This document shows, piece by piece, positions 1 through 9,348 of a stretch of 34,394 nt of DNA. Made by a program: the position numbers and the translations under genes. The stretch spans positions 1-34,394 of the forward strand of contig JAHHHF010000019.1 of assembly GCA_019359495.1 (NCBI GenBank). Reading direction: 5' to 3'. Under the pieces are notes generated by a model. It was given only the letters and a program-made list of their open reading frames with translations, ran no database searches and was not told where the DNA came from. Every line of letters begins with the position of its first letter. Position 1 is the first letter of the stretch. The stretch comes from Goleter apudmare HA4340-LM2. GTDB lineage: Bacteria > Cyanobacteriota > Cyanobacteriia > Cyanobacteriales > Nostocaceae.

Positions 1-63
1 TGTCTTTGACAATCTTGGGAAATGATTTTATAATCACGTTAAACTAAGATATTTTAGTCCTTC

Positions 64-96
64 GCCCAAAATCTATCATATTTTGGGCTATTTTTA
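64..96 (+). terminator. Rho-independent terminator of a gene left of the window
   Basis: A perfect 9-bp stem (GCCCAAAAT at 64-72 with ATTTTGGGC at 80-88, 7-nt loop) is followed by a T-rich tract (TATTTTTAT, then TTTTTT a little further on). The T-tract follows the stem only in plus-strand sense, so it probably ends a plus-strand transcript entering from outside the window. It may also act as a roadblock for the minus-strand operon that ends at 129. Confidence 0.75.
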
Positions 97-128
97 TCGG
101 TTTTTTCTTAACATTCAACACTTCTGTA

Positions 129-581
129 TCAAAATCTAATAAATACAAATGCGGAAGCGGACAAGGATGAAATCAGAAAACCCCAGCCAAGTGCTGAGTA
201 ACGACGAATAGCATTGGTTTTCCAGAAAGCAATTACCGTTGTTACACAAGCACCCAAAAAGCAAATTAAAAAAGTTCTAGACCAGACGATATTTGCCATT
301 AGCTGAATATCAGAGGTGGGACTAGGAGCGGGTTTATTAGTTGAAACATCTAAGAAGGTTAAAAATAGAAGGATCACTGGGATGAAAACTGCTCCTATAA
401 TCGCAATATTTCGGTATCCTGGTACAGTGCGACAATGAATCAATGAGATCACAACCGAGCATAACCCTACAAAATTTACGACTGCCCAAACGATCAAGAT
501 AAAGACTATGATTAATCCCATAAATAATCCAAGCAGATAAATATTGATCAAAAATGTATCTGTAAAATAGGATACCCGCAA
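129..581 (-). CDS. Small four-helix membrane protein, function unknown
   Basis: 150 residues with four hydrophobic segments, at about residues 12-45, 58-78, 97-119 and 128-148. A short polar stretch with a Pro/Ser/Thr-rich loop (about 80-92) lies between the second and third. No catalytic or binding motif is visible and I do not recognise the family. The start lies 10 nt downstream of the response-regulator stop on the same strand, so it is probably the last gene of the kinase-regulator operon. It could be an output target or an accessory sensor of that two-component system, but that is inference from position only. Confidence 0.7.
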   Translation of the reverse strand: MRVSYFTDTFLINIYLLGLFMGLIIVFILIVWAVVNFVGLCSVVISLIHCRTVPGYRNIAIIGAVFIPVILLFLTFLDVSTNKPAPSPTSDIQLMANIVWSRTFLICFLGACVTTVIAFWKTNAIRRYSALGWGFLISSLSASAFVFIRF

Positions 582-591
582 AACTACATTT

Positions 592-1224
592 TCATTGCAA
601 ACTTACAATCCCACGCTTGAGGGCTGTGATCACTGCTTGAATGCGATCGCTCACGCCCAATTTGCTGAGAATATGATTGACGTGATATTTCACAGTCCCT
701 TCGGAAATCTGCAATACGGCAGCAATTTCTTGGTTAGTTTTACCAGTAGCCATCAGGCGGATAACCTCTAGTTCGCGTCCGCTAAGTTGCAAGATCCCCA
801 CTCGTTCTGCTAGTTTGGCTCCTACGGCAGTGGGAATGTACTTTTGCCCAGTGTTGACGACGCGAATCGCTGCTAGCAATTCATCAGGTTCTGCATCTTT
901 GAGTAGATAACCTTTAGCCCCCGCCTTCAGTCCCCGATAAATATCTTCATCACCGTCGTAAGTTGTCAGTACAATAATTCTGGCGTTTTCAAACTCGCTA
1001 CAAATGGCGGTAATGGCTGCAACTCCATCCATTTCTGGCATCCGCAAATCCATGAGTGTGACATCGGGTTGCAGTTGATGGAATGTAGCTACTGCTTGAT
1101 GTCCATTACAAACCTGTCCGACAACCGTTATGTCTGCTTCCCTATCAATCATCGCGGCTAAACCTTGGCGGACGACGGGATGATCATCAACTATCAAGAT
1201 GCGGATGGGGTTTTTCTTGCTCAT
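592..1224 (-). CDS. NarL/FixJ-family response regulator (REC + LuxR-type HTH)
   Basis: A 210-residue DNA-binding response regulator. The receiver domain (about 7-122) has the acidic pair D13/D14, the phospho-acceptor D59 in DLRMPEMDG, T87 and the conserved K109 in YLLKD. The C-terminal LuxR-type helix-turn-helix (about 145-208) carries LSGRELEVIRLMATGKTNQE and the recognition-helix segment EGTVKYHVNHILSKLGV. Length and layout are typical of NarL/LiaR-type regulators. The gene starts 3 nt after the stop of the giant histidine kinase, whose HisKA_3 core is the normal partner of this regulator class, so the two should form one phosphorelay. Target genes are not evident; the adjacent 150-residue membrane protein is in the same operon. 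Confidence 0.95.
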   Translation of the reverse strand: MSKKNPIRILIVDDHPVVRQGLAAMIDREADITVVGQVCNGHQAVATFHQLQPDVTLMDLRMPEMDGVAAITAICSEFENARIIVLTTYDGDEDIYRGLKAGAKGYLLKDAEPDELLAAIRVVNTGQKYIPTAVGAKLAERVGILQLSGRELEVIRLMATGKTNQEIAAVLQISEGTVKYHVNHILSKLGVSDRIQAVITALKRGIVSLQ

Positions 1225-1227
1225 TGT

Positions 1228-4200
1228 CTACTCTCGATGAATTAGTATGATGATTTCTGTTCCTTGTCCTGGGATACTTTGGATAGTTAACTGTGCTTTA
1301 ATGCGATCGCTCCTTTCTTTCATACCCATCAATCCAAAACCTTTGACATTAGACAAGCTATCTGTATCAAATCCCTGTCCATTGTCTTTAACTCGCAGCA
1401 TAAATTGCGTTGGTTCATAGACCAATTCAATCAAAATCTCACTTGCAAATGCATGTTTAATTGCGTTTGTCAATGCCTCTTGTCCAATGCGTAACAAGTT
1501 ATTCTCAATGTCCACTGCTAGGGGATACAATTCACCGATCACTTTGCAGATGGTCTTGGTATCAATAGCCGCAGACATTTGGGCGACAAGGCGGTTGAAG
1601 GCTTTACATAAATTGCTAGTTTCTAAAATCTGAGGGCGTAGGGCATTGACTGAACGCCTGGCTTCTGCCAATCCTTCACGAGCTAGATCCCGTGCTTGGG
1701 TGATGTGTCCCTGCACCTCTGTTAATTCACCAGGGACGATCCTGGAAGCTGCACCCAACTGGACAATCACACCTGTGAAGGCTTGGGCGAGGGTATCGTG
1801 AATTTCTCGCGCCATGCGGTTGCGTTCTTCCAAAATTGCAGCTTGGCGACTCTGTTCGGCTAGATGAGTTAAATGGATGGCTAAGGTGGCTTGCTGCGCC
1901 AAGGCCATGATCAATTCAATATTTGGGGGTAAGCTAGTCCTGGGTTCTTGAAAACACAAGCCAATGAATCCCAAAGGGCGATCGCCTAAAATCAAAGGTA
2001 CACGCACAATGGAACGATGCCCTTGAGCGCGATGCCATTTGATGCGTAAGCCAAGCAGTTTTTTGTCATCATCTAAATTAAAAAATATTGGCTCGCCTCT
2101 AAACAGCGCCTCTTTCCAAAAGGAAAAAATATTTCCGGAAATCGGGATGCGAAATTGGGCGAATTCCGGTGTCGTCTTGATAGGAACTACCTTTCCCTCT
2201 CTGACATACCGTTTCATGAGACTAGTATTGGACGATTCGTTGTAAAGAAACAGGGCGGCGGCGTAAGATTTGGCTTGGGCGGAAGCTTCTAGTAATATAT
2301 GCTCCCAAAAGGTTTCTAAATCTGGTTGATCTGCTAGGCGATTGACACAGCCTTTGAGTGATTCGTTGGCTCTGACTAGTTCTGCAATTTGCTCTGTGGC
2401 AGCTTTTTCTTGCTCTTGGAGGATAGCAGCTTGTTTGGCTGCTTCTGCCAACCGAGTTAGTTGAATTGCTAGGGTGGCTTGATGTGCTAAAGCTTGGGCT
2501 AGTTCAAATTCTTCGGGATTTAAGGTGGCTTTCTGCATGAATGCTAACCCCAAGAAACCCAAAGGTGTATCACCCAGCATGAGCGGGATACACATAGCTG
2601 TTTGATGACCCCGGCGGCGATGCCATTCTAAGGCTTCAGGCCAGTGTTCTGGATGGGCGTTATCCCAAATCGCAAATTCCAGAGGCTGTTTTGTTTGCAC
2701 TAAGATTTCCCAAGCGCGGCTAATATCTGCTGGTACTGGCTCTAGGAAGGGATCGATATCTTGTAATTGATCCTTGGGCAATACTTCATCTGTCTCCGAA
2801 CCCAAATGCAACTGTAGTATGTGAGAAGCTGGATCGTAGAGGAATAGATGGGCGCGTTGGGCATCCAGTTGCTGTTTAATTTCTAAGATGACGTGACCGA
2901 GGAAGGTATCGAGTTCCGCATCCACAGCTAGGCGATCAATACTATTTTTGAGAGCGATGTTGGCTCTAGAGAGTTCTACAACTCGCTCTTCCGCAGTTCT
3001 GGCGCGTTCTTTCAACAGGTGTTCCACCAACTGTTTACGGTGCAGTGCAGCGCCAATTCCCTCAGCCGCAGTGGTGAGGACATCAATTTCTTGCTGACTC
3101 CAATGTCGAGGGGTTATGCAATCATCAAAGGCAACAGCACCGATGTAGCGTCCTTCAATAAATAGTGGCACGCCTCCAGAGGATTTGATGTCAATGGACT
3201 CAAACTGTTCTCGGATGATATCGGGGAAGTCATCAACTACACGCCAAATGGAACGACCTGCATGGAGTTCTCTCAGCATCATCTCGAAATTATCGTTGTC
3301 AATTACTGTCATTGTGGGATGATTGATTTGTGGGGTGATGCCTTGGGCTACCCACTCATAGGTGACGCAGTGTTGTAATTTTTGTGTAACTGGGTCTTGA
3401 TGTTCAAGGATCAGTTGCACTCGACTGATGTTTGCGACTTCTGCGATCGCTTTTAAGGCATTGGGAATTGCTAGATCAATATCTGCGGTTTCTAATAAAT
3501 CTTTGGTAATTTGGGCGACGACAGAAAGTAAGCGATCGCGTTTTTCTAACTCTTCATTAATAATTGCTAGTTCTGCTGTGCGTTCTTGTTCGCCTTGCAG
3601 AATGCGTTGGCGTTGAATTGCACTGCCAATACATGTGGCTACGGTGTTGAGTAACGCTAGTTCTGCTGACCCCCGGCGTTTGGCTGTGTGACAGTCGTCA
3701 AAACCAAATAACCCCCAGCACTGTCCCTCGACAAAAATCGGTACTAGGTGTAAGGCTTTCACGCCAATCGCTGCTTGTCCACTGCGAAGCGGTTCAGGGA
3801 TTTCCTCTAGTAAACAGCTAATGCTGTAACCTTGAGTAAAACGCTCATACCACTCGATAACCCCTCCCTCTTCATAGGTTCCTTGCGCTTCGTTCGGGTG
3901 AAATATTTGCGACACTGTGTTGGGTGAATCCCATTCATAAAGCATTTTCCAACAATGTAAGGGTTCACTGGGATGGGCAAAATGCTCAATCACCGAAACG
4001 CGATCGCAATCTAAACTTTCGCCAATTACTTTTAAGGCTGTATTAATTGCCGCATCAAAGTTTTCAATAGTTAATAAAGCATTGGCAGCTTTAGTTGTGG
4101 CTTCTAAAATGCGATCGCGGTTTTCTAGCAACCGATTTTGTGCTTGGAGTTCTGCAACTCTGTTTTGTTCAGCTTGCAATAAGGCTTGTTGCGCTTCTAG

Positions 4201-6051
4201 TAATTTTGCTTTCCGCTCTTGAATTTCTGCATTAGCTAAAATGTTGGCGACGGCATTGGCGATTAAATCACTAATCGCTTTAAATAAGGGAATGTGTTGC
4301 TCATGATAAAAGTCATATTGTTTGGAGTTGAATGACAACATACCAATTTTTTTACCGCCGCAGTAAAGAGAACCACCAATCATCTGCTGCAAACCCGCAG
4401 CGATGCCGATGGCAAACTGCCCTTGACAAGGTGGAAGAAAATATTGTGCTTGTTCTAGCAATGAGCAAATGACTGGTGAGTCGGCATAAATCCATGCTTG
4501 GGGATGATGGCCTTGAAAGGGGAAAACACCTAACAGTGAAGCTTGAGTGAGTTGGGTTTGAATTTCATCTGGCAGTACTTGATCATCTAAGATTTCATAA
4601 ATATGTTCGCCTGTGTGGTCAAAGACAAATAAACCTGCATTGTCGTAGGGAAAAACAGGTTTAATTTCTTCGTAAATAACCTTGAGTAGTTGCTTGTGAT
4701 TTTGGACTGTGGCGATCGCTTCACTAATTTTCAACAGTTGGGATTTTTCCCTTTCCCGTTCTAAAATCTCTTCATTGGCGAGAATATTAGCGCTTGCTAC
4801 GGCAATTTGATCTGCGATCGCTTGGAACAAGGAAAATTGCTCACAACTGAACCAGGGTGTGACTTTGGAATTAATGAAGAAACAACCGAATATCTTCCCA
4901 CCTGTTTTGAGTAGGGCACTCAACCCTTCTTTGTAACCCAGTTTTTGCAGTGCTTGTAAGACTTCGCAATCGGAATAGTCAGCAAAATCTTGTGTGTAAT
5001 CAAAAATAATCGGACAGCCTGCTGCTGCTAACTGCTTCATATATTCTGACAGCAACGAGCCTGGGAATGGTATTCGTAGTTGTGAGTAGAAACCCGCTTG
5101 ATGTAGAAAACGGTTGACTTCTGAACCATCAATTTCGAGGTTGAGAACTGCTAAGTCATAAAAATATTCCTGACGCTGATCCACAATTAAAATGCCGCAA
5201 TCATAGAAACCAAATATAGGCTTAATGGTTTCCATAATTAGTTGCAATAAATCTTTCTTACCACGTACAGTAGCGATCGCCTGGCTAATATTTAATAGAA
5301 CTTCTTGCTCTCTTTTGCTCTTTAATAGTTCCTCATTGACTTGAGCCAGCCTAGCATTTGCTTTGGCTAATTCTGCTACCCGTTCTTGTTCGTGAAGCAG
5401 TAGGGTTTGTTGGCTACGTTGACGCTGAATCGCACTCCCAATACAAGCAGCTGCGGTTTTGAGCAGCGCCAACTCAGCTGTACTGCGGTGCTTGGCTTGG
5501 CGACAGTCATCGAAACCCAAGGCTCCCCAAAATTGTCCTTCTACAAAAATTGGTACACTGTGCAATACTTTCACGCCAATCGCTGCTTGTCCACTACGAA
5601 ACGGTTCAGGCATTTCCGCAAGCAAACAGCTAATGCTCTGTCCTTGACGCAGAAGCTCGTACCACTCCTCAATTCCTTGGTAGGTTCCTTGTGTGACGCC
5701 AGGATGGGAAATTTGCGATATGGTTTCAAGTGCATCCCACTCATACAAAAGCCTCCAGCCAGGTAAGGAGGTAGATGGGATGTCAAAATGTTCAATCACT
5801 GAAACGCGATCGTAATCTAAACTTTCGCCAATTACTTTTAAGGCTGTATTGATTGCCGCATCAAAGTTGTCAATAGTTAATAAAGCATTGGCTGCTGTGG
5901 TCGTGGCTGCTAAGATGCGATCGCCTCTTTGTTTTTGGGCGACTGTTTCTTGTTTTTGGGCGATCGCTACTGCTGTGAGCAGTCCAAGATTTTCATCTTT
6001 GAGGTTGGCAATCTGTTGGAGTAAGAGGGCGATCGACTCTTCTTGCCGCAT
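1228..6051 (-). CDS. Giant multi-GAF sensor histidine kinase (HisKA_3 / NarX-DegS type)
   Basis: 1607 residues with no obvious transmembrane helix, so probably cytoplasmic. A short coiled coil (1-43) leads into seven GAF-like modules at about 44-215, 250-425, 437-610, 646-815, 837-1015, 1037-1190 and 1236-1395, joined by Gln/Glu/Leu-rich coiled-coil linkers. Modules 1 and 4 are close copies (both have AANALLTI.NFDAAINTALK and FFDDC-like segments), modules 2 and 3 resemble each other, and so do 6 and 7. The catalytic end has the HisKA_3 box RMAREIHDTLAQ with the phospho-accepting His1418. HATPase_c follows, with N1529 in EALTNAIKHAF, the G1 box DNGQG (1556-1560) and the G2 box GFGLMGM. No Cys pattern of a phytochrome-type bilin GAF was recognised, so the ligands are unknown. 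It lies immediately upstream of its likely partner regulator. Confidence 0.95.
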   Translation of the reverse strand: MRQEESIALLLQQIANLKDENLGLLTAVAIAQKQETVAQKQRGDRILAATTTAANALLTIDNFDAAINTALKVIGESLDYDRVSVIEHFDIPSTSLPGWRLLYEWDALETISQISHPGVTQGTYQGIEEWYELLRQGQSISCLLAEMPEPFRSGQAAIGVKVLHSVPIFVEGQFWGALGFDDCRQAKHRSTAELALLKTAAACIGSAIQRQRSQQTLLLHEQERVAELAKANARLAQVNEELLKSKREQEVLLNISQAIATVRGKKDLLQLIMETIKPIFGFYDCGILIVDQRQEYFYDLAVLNLEIDGSEVNRFLHQAGFYSQLRIPFPGSLLSEYMKQLAAAGCPIIFDYTQDFADYSDCEVLQALQKLGYKEGLSALLKTGGKIFGCFFINSKVTPWFSCEQFSLFQAIADQIAVASANILANEEILEREREKSQLLKISEAIATVQNHKQLLKVIYEEIKPVFPYDNAGLFVFDHTGEHIYEILDDQVLPDEIQTQLTQASLLGVFPFQGHHPQAWIYADSPVICSLLEQAQYFLPPCQGQFAIGIAAGLQQMIGGSLYCGGKKIGMLSFNSKQYDFYHEQHIPLFKAISDLIANAVANILANAEIQERKAKLLEAQQALLQAEQNRVAELQAQNRLLENRDRILEATTKAANALLTIENFDAAINTALKVIGESLDCDRVSVIEHFAHPSEPLHCWKMLYEWDSPNTVSQIFHPNEAQGTYEEGGVIEWYERFTQGYSISCLLEEIPEPLRSGQAAIGVKALHLVPIFVEGQCWGLFGFDDCHTAKRRGSAELALLNTVATCIGSAIQRQRILQGEQERTAELAIINEELEKRDRLLSVVAQITKDLLETADIDLAIPNALKAIAEVANISRVQLILEHQDPVTQKLQHCVTYEWVAQGITPQINHPTMTVIDNDNFEMMLRELHAGRSIWRVVDDFPDIIREQFESIDIKSSGGVPLFIEGRYIGAVAFDDCITPRHWSQQEIDVLTTAAEGIGAALHRKQLVEHLLKERARTAEERVVELSRANIALKNSIDRLAVDAELDTFLGHVILEIKQQLDAQRAHLFLYDPASHILQLHLGSETDEVLPKDQLQDIDPFLEPVPADISRAWEILVQTKQPLEFAIWDNAHPEHWPEALEWHRRRGHQTAMCIPLMLGDTPLGFLGLAFMQKATLNPEEFELAQALAHQATLAIQLTRLAEAAKQAAILQEQEKAATEQIAELVRANESLKGCVNRLADQPDLETFWEHILLEASAQAKSYAAALFLYNESSNTSLMKRYVREGKVVPIKTTPEFAQFRIPISGNIFSFWKEALFRGEPIFFNLDDDKKLLGLRIKWHRAQGHRSIVRVPLILGDRPLGFIGLCFQEPRTSLPPNIELIMALAQQATLAIHLTHLAEQSRQAAILEERNRMAREIHDTLAQAFTGVIVQLGAASRIVPGELTEVQGHITQARDLAREGLAEARRSVNALRPQILETSNLCKAFNRLVAQMSAAIDTKTICKVIGELYPLAVDIENNLLRIGQEALTNAIKHAFASEILIELVYEPTQFMLRVKDNGQGFDTDSLSNVKGFGLMGMKERSDRIKAQLTIQSIPGQGTEIIILIHRE

Positions 6052-6180
6052 ACGTCGCTCGGTAAACAGAGGATTATCTCCTTACTTTCGCCTGAGACAT
6101 CTCGTTTTGGCAACTCAAATCATGAGTGTTGCTCAATCACCTTAACTATCTAGATTTAACCTTTTATGCTCTACGAAAAA

Positions 6181-6225
6181 ACGCAAAAACACCTGGCAAA
6201 TATATTTGCCTTCGCATCTTTGCGT
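6181..6225. repeat. Nested palindrome
   Basis: A perfect 16-bp palindrome GGCAAATATATTTGCC (6195-6210) is flanked symmetrically by ACGCAAA (6181-6187) and its reverse complement TTTGCGT (6219-6225). No T-tract follows on either strand, so it is not a standard terminator. It could be a regulator binding site in the divergent promoter region or a dispersed extragenic palindrome. Confidence 0.6.
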
Positions 6226-6459
6226 GAAATAATGTATTCTTAATGTGCAAGGGTTATTAATCTGATGTTCTTCAAATGATGGATACACACTTCCCCATTT
6301 AAGAGAATATTACTGGAAATAAAATAAATTTGTCAATCATCTTAGGATAAAAGTATTGAAACTCGTCAGCAAACAGAAGTTTGTATATTGATTGAAATTT
6401 TAGCTATATCCAACTTGGGCAGACTAAAGGCGACGTTATAGATTAAAGGAATAGGTAAT

Positions 6460-6483
6460 GGGAGCAGGGAGCGGGGAGCAGGG
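6460..6483. repeat. Heptamer tandem repeat (STRR-like, GGGAGCA/G)
   Basis: Three consecutive heptamers GGGAGCA, GGGAGCG, GGGAGCA plus a partial fourth. Short tandem heptamer repeats of this kind are common in Nostocales intergenic DNA. It ends shortly before the start of the site-2 protease gene. Confidence 0.8.
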
Positions 6484-6500
6484 TACAAGGAGAACAACAA

Positions 6501-8003
6501 ATGACCAATGACCAAGGTTTAGAAATGCTGACATCAGAAACTTCTATCATTACTATTATCGTGTTGATCGCTTTCGGCATTTTAGGTTGGGGCTTTTATC
6601 GCGCCAGACCGTTTGGGAAACTGGGAATTTTAGCCTGGTTACAGTCGGTGGTGTTGATGGCTCCCTGGCTGTTGTTCTTCGGTTTGTTTGCCGCAGGATT
6701 TTACATCAACATCGTGGGTATATTGTTCTTGGTGGTGGCTTCTGGTGGGTTGTATATTTTTCTAGGCAAAAGACTCCGAGCAGAGGGGCAAGATGCCCTA
6801 ATCAAGCAGCGAGCAATGGAAAAACTTGCAGCTAATGCTTCCCCGGAAGCAAATTCTGTAGAGTCAGCAGTAATAGTACCAGCTGAAGTACCGCCTATTC
6901 CAGAAGAGGATTTAAACACAATTAAAGGTATTTTCGGGATTGATACCTTTTTCGCTACAGAAACGATCGCTTACCAAGAAGGCGCTATTTTCAAAGGTAA
7001 TCTCCGGGGAGAACCAGAAGAGATTCACAATCGTCTCAGCGTCAGTTTACAAGAACGCTTGGGTGATAAATATCGGTTGTTTTTAATCGAAAACACCGAT
7101 GGCAAACCTGTAGTGATTGTCCTACCCAGTAGCAATGACCCGCGCCCGATGTCCTTAGCGCAAAAAGCCTTTGCAGGTATCTTGTTAGTAGCAACCGTTG
7201 CTACCACTTTAGAAGCGGCGGGGCTACTGCTGAATTTTGATTTATTTTCCCAGCCAGAACGCTTTTTAGCAGCTTTGCCCATAGGCGTCGGCTTATTGAC
7301 AATTTTGGTAGGTCATGAAATCGGTCATTGGTTGCTGGCTCGTCGTCACCAAGTCCACCTTAGCTGGCCGTTCTTTCTCCCGGCTGTGCAAATCGGCTCT
7401 TTTGGCGCAATTACCCGCTTTGAGTCGCTGTTACCCAACCGCAAGGCGCTATTTGATATCGCTTTAGCAGGGCCGGCTGTTGGTGGAATCATTTCTTTAC
7501 TGATGCTAATTGTGGGTTTAGTGCTTTCCCATCCAGGCAGTTTATTTCAATTACCAAATCAGTTTTTCCAAGGTTCCATCTTGGTGGGTAGCTTGGCTAG
7601 GGTTGTCCTGGGTTCAGCTTTACAGTCGCCCTTGGTGAATGTTCACCCATTGGTGATTATTGGCTGGCTAGGATTAGTGATCACGGCCTTAAACTTAATG
7701 CCAGCAGGCTCCTTAGATGGTGGTCGCATTATCCAAGCGATTTACGGACGCAAAACTGCCGGGCGGGCGACCCTCGCAACTTTAATTTTGCTAGGAATTG
7801 TTTCACTAGCTAACAATCTAGCGTTGTACTGGGCGATCGTGATTTTGTTATTACAACGGGATTTAGAACGTCCCAGCTTGAATGAAGTCACTGAACCTGA
7901 TGATGCTAGAGCCGCTTTAGGTCTTTTAGCTTTGTTCTTGATGATTACCACCCTCTTACCCCTAACTCCCGGCTTGGCTGGACGGTTGGGAATTGGGGGA
8001 TAA
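6501..8003 (+). CDS. Site-2 protease family (M50) membrane metalloprotease, EGY-like
   Basis: A 500-residue intramembrane zinc protease of the S2P/M50 class, related to the plant chloroplast EGY proteins and their cyanobacterial counterparts. Two N-terminal hydrophobic segments (about 14-33, 42-90) precede a soluble region (about 95-225) with the GIFGIDTFFATETIAYQEGA-type segment typical of the EGY group. The catalytic motif is HEIGH (His272, Glu273, His276). The third metal-ligand region has the LDG form in MPAGSLDGGRI (Asp406), followed by further helices. The start at 6501 is supported by AAGGAG at 6487-6492, 8 nt upstream; an in-frame ATG at 6525 is an alternative. Expected role: regulated cleavage of membrane-anchored substrates. 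The substrate is unknown and the neighbours do not suggest one. Confidence 0.93.
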   Translation: MTNDQGLEMLTSETSIITIIVLIAFGILGWGFYRARPFGKLGILAWLQSVVLMAPWLLFFGLFAAGFYINIVGILFLVVASGGLYIFLGKRLRAEGQDALIKQRAMEKLAANASPEANSVESAVIVPAEVPPIPEEDLNTIKGIFGIDTFFATETIAYQEGAIFKGNLRGEPEEIHNRLSVSLQERLGDKYRLFLIENTDGKPVVIVLPSSNDPRPMSLAQKAFAGILLVATVATTLEAAGLLLNFDLFSQPERFLAALPIGVGLLTILVGHEIGHWLLARRHQVHLSWPFFLPAVQIGSFGAITRFESLLPNRKALFDIALAGPAVGGIISLLMLIVGLVLSHPGSLFQLPNQFFQGSILVGSLARVVLGSALQSPLVNVHPLVIIGWLGLVITALNLMPAGSLDGGRIIQAIYGRKTAGRATLATLILLGIVSLANNLALYWAIVILLLQRDLERPSLNEVTEPDDARAALGLLALFLMITTLLPLTPGLAGRLGIGG

Positions 8004-8094
8004 GGGGAAATAATTAATGAACTCTCATCCCGATTCCTTTCAAGGTGGCTAAAATTTCTTGCCAGAAATGTCTTTTATTATGCCCAATACCCCA

Positions 8095-9348
8095 CTACGG
8101 TTTCCAACCGGCAAGTAAATTGGGATAAGCCATAGGTGTAGGAAAGATTTTTTGGAAGGCTATTTGACGGTCTTGGGGTCTTTCTTTGCTCATGTTCCAC
8201 AGGGTTTCATAGAAAAAGAAGGATACCCCGGCAAAATTGCGATCGCGTGCTTTTTGCACTTGTGTTTGAATTTGTTGCATGGGTATAGATCGGTTTTTCA
8301 GCCCACTCAAAATGCCGATACTCACAGGGATATGACTTTTAGCAGCTTTGACTTCTGGGTACTCTAATTCTTTGATAAAGACGTTTAAGTCATCCCGATA
8401 GATTTGCACAACTAAGTCTTCTACAATTCCCATTCTTTCCCATCGCTGCCAATCTGCTAAAAAGTATTCGTAGGAAAAGCGCTGGGGATTGGGTGCAACG
8501 GAGACTATACAGTTTTTCTTGGTGGCTTTGATGGCTGTGAATACGCGCTTCATATAGTCGGTGATTTTACTCGCTCTCCAGCGTACCCATTCGGGGTCTT
8601 TCGAGTTCTTGGAAGGGGCTTTGCCACGGTGTTCTTTTTTGTAAAGTGCCACTGTATAGGCATCGTAGCCTAATTCTGAAGGCAAGCCGAAATGGTCGTC
8701 AAATTGAATGCCATCAATATCATAGTTTCTGACAATTTCCACGATTAAATCTTGGATAAATTGTTGCACCTCTGGACGGAAGGGATTCAGCCAAACGCGG
8801 TTATGAGTACCTTCTTTGACAATACGACTACCGTCGCTGCGATTGGTGAGCCATTGGGGACGATTTTTAGCTAGTAGAGAATCAGCAGGAGCCATAAAGC
8901 CAAACTCAAACCAGGGAATGACTGTTAACCCTTTTTTATGCCCCTCATCGACGATTTCTTTGAGCATATCCCGTCCTTGCAGTCCTGGCGTGGGGTCAAG
9001 AGAACGCCCAATTACCTTGGCGGCAACTTTGCTAGGATAAAGTGTATAACCCCAATTCCACACCGCCGGATATACAGTATTAAAGTTAAGTTCACTCAAA
9101 CGTTGCAAAGAATTTTTTAAGCGATCGCGCTCAAACAAAACATCACTATCAATATTTGTTAACCATACCCCCCTTAATTCTGCTGCTGGCGATCTCAAAG
9201 GCGTATTTTGAGCATTCAACGGCAACGCTAGCATCATCGTAGCTACCATACTCAAACCAACGATCATGGCAAATAATGTCGGCTTGCGGCTGTGGTGAAC
9301 TTTCCACACCAAAAACTCAACACACCAAGTTACAATTTTTTTCATCAT
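8095..9348 (-). CDS. Secreted GHL10 (DUF187-like) glycoside-hydrolase-like protein
   Basis: 417 residues. A basic N-terminus and hydrophobic segment (about 24-46, ending near ALPLNAQN) indicate a signal peptide or membrane anchor. From about residue 56 the protein follows the GHL10 family: AELRGVWLTNIDSDVLF at the start, then FNTVYPAVWNWGYTLYPS, LTVIPWFEFGFM, RVWLNPFRPEVQQFI and the YDIDGIQFDDHF motif near the presumed active site of the TIM barrel. Length is typical. Members are thought to act on cell-envelope or extracellular polysaccharide, but the reaction is not established. It is a single gene convergent with the site-2 protease, 91 nt between stops. Confidence 0.9.
   Translation of the reverse strand: MMKKIVTWCVEFLVWKVHHSRKPTLFAMIVGLSMVATMMLALPLNAQNTPLRSPAAELRGVWLTNIDSDVLFERDRLKNSLQRLSELNFNTVYPAVWNWGYTLYPSKVAAKVIGRSLDPTPGLQGRDMLKEIVDEGHKKGLTVIPWFEFGFMAPADSLLAKNRPQWLTNRSDGSRIVKEGTHNRVWLNPFRPEVQQFIQDLIVEIVRNYDIDGIQFDDHFGLPSELGYDAYTVALYKKEHRGKAPSKNSKDPEWVRWRASKITDYMKRVFTAIKATKKNCIVSVAPNPQRFSYEYFLADWQRWERMGIVEDLVVQIYRDDLNVFIKELEYPEVKAAKSHIPVSIGILSGLKNRSIPMQQIQTQVQKARDRNFAGVSFFFYETLWNMSKERPQDRQIAFQKIFPTPMAYPNLLAGWKP

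Larger units (their letters stand above)
6052..6500. other. 449-bp divergent intergenic region
   Basis: This stretch separates the minus-strand kinase operon from the plus-strand site-2 protease and must hold the promoters of both. It contains a nested inverted repeat (6181-6225) and a heptamer repeat tract (6460-6483), listed separately. I see no convincing small gene or RNA here. Confidence 0.6.

Noticed and set aside
5407-5766. 119-codon plus-strand frame opposite the giant kinase
   Set aside because: It lies entirely antisense within a clear GAF-coding stretch and its product shows no domain or gene-like composition; it is a shadow frame.
6460-6483. Short tandem heptamers considered as a CRISPR or origin iteron array
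   Set aside because: The units are only 7 bp with no spacers, and similar tracts occur elsewhere in the window, so they are ordinary STRR-type repeats.
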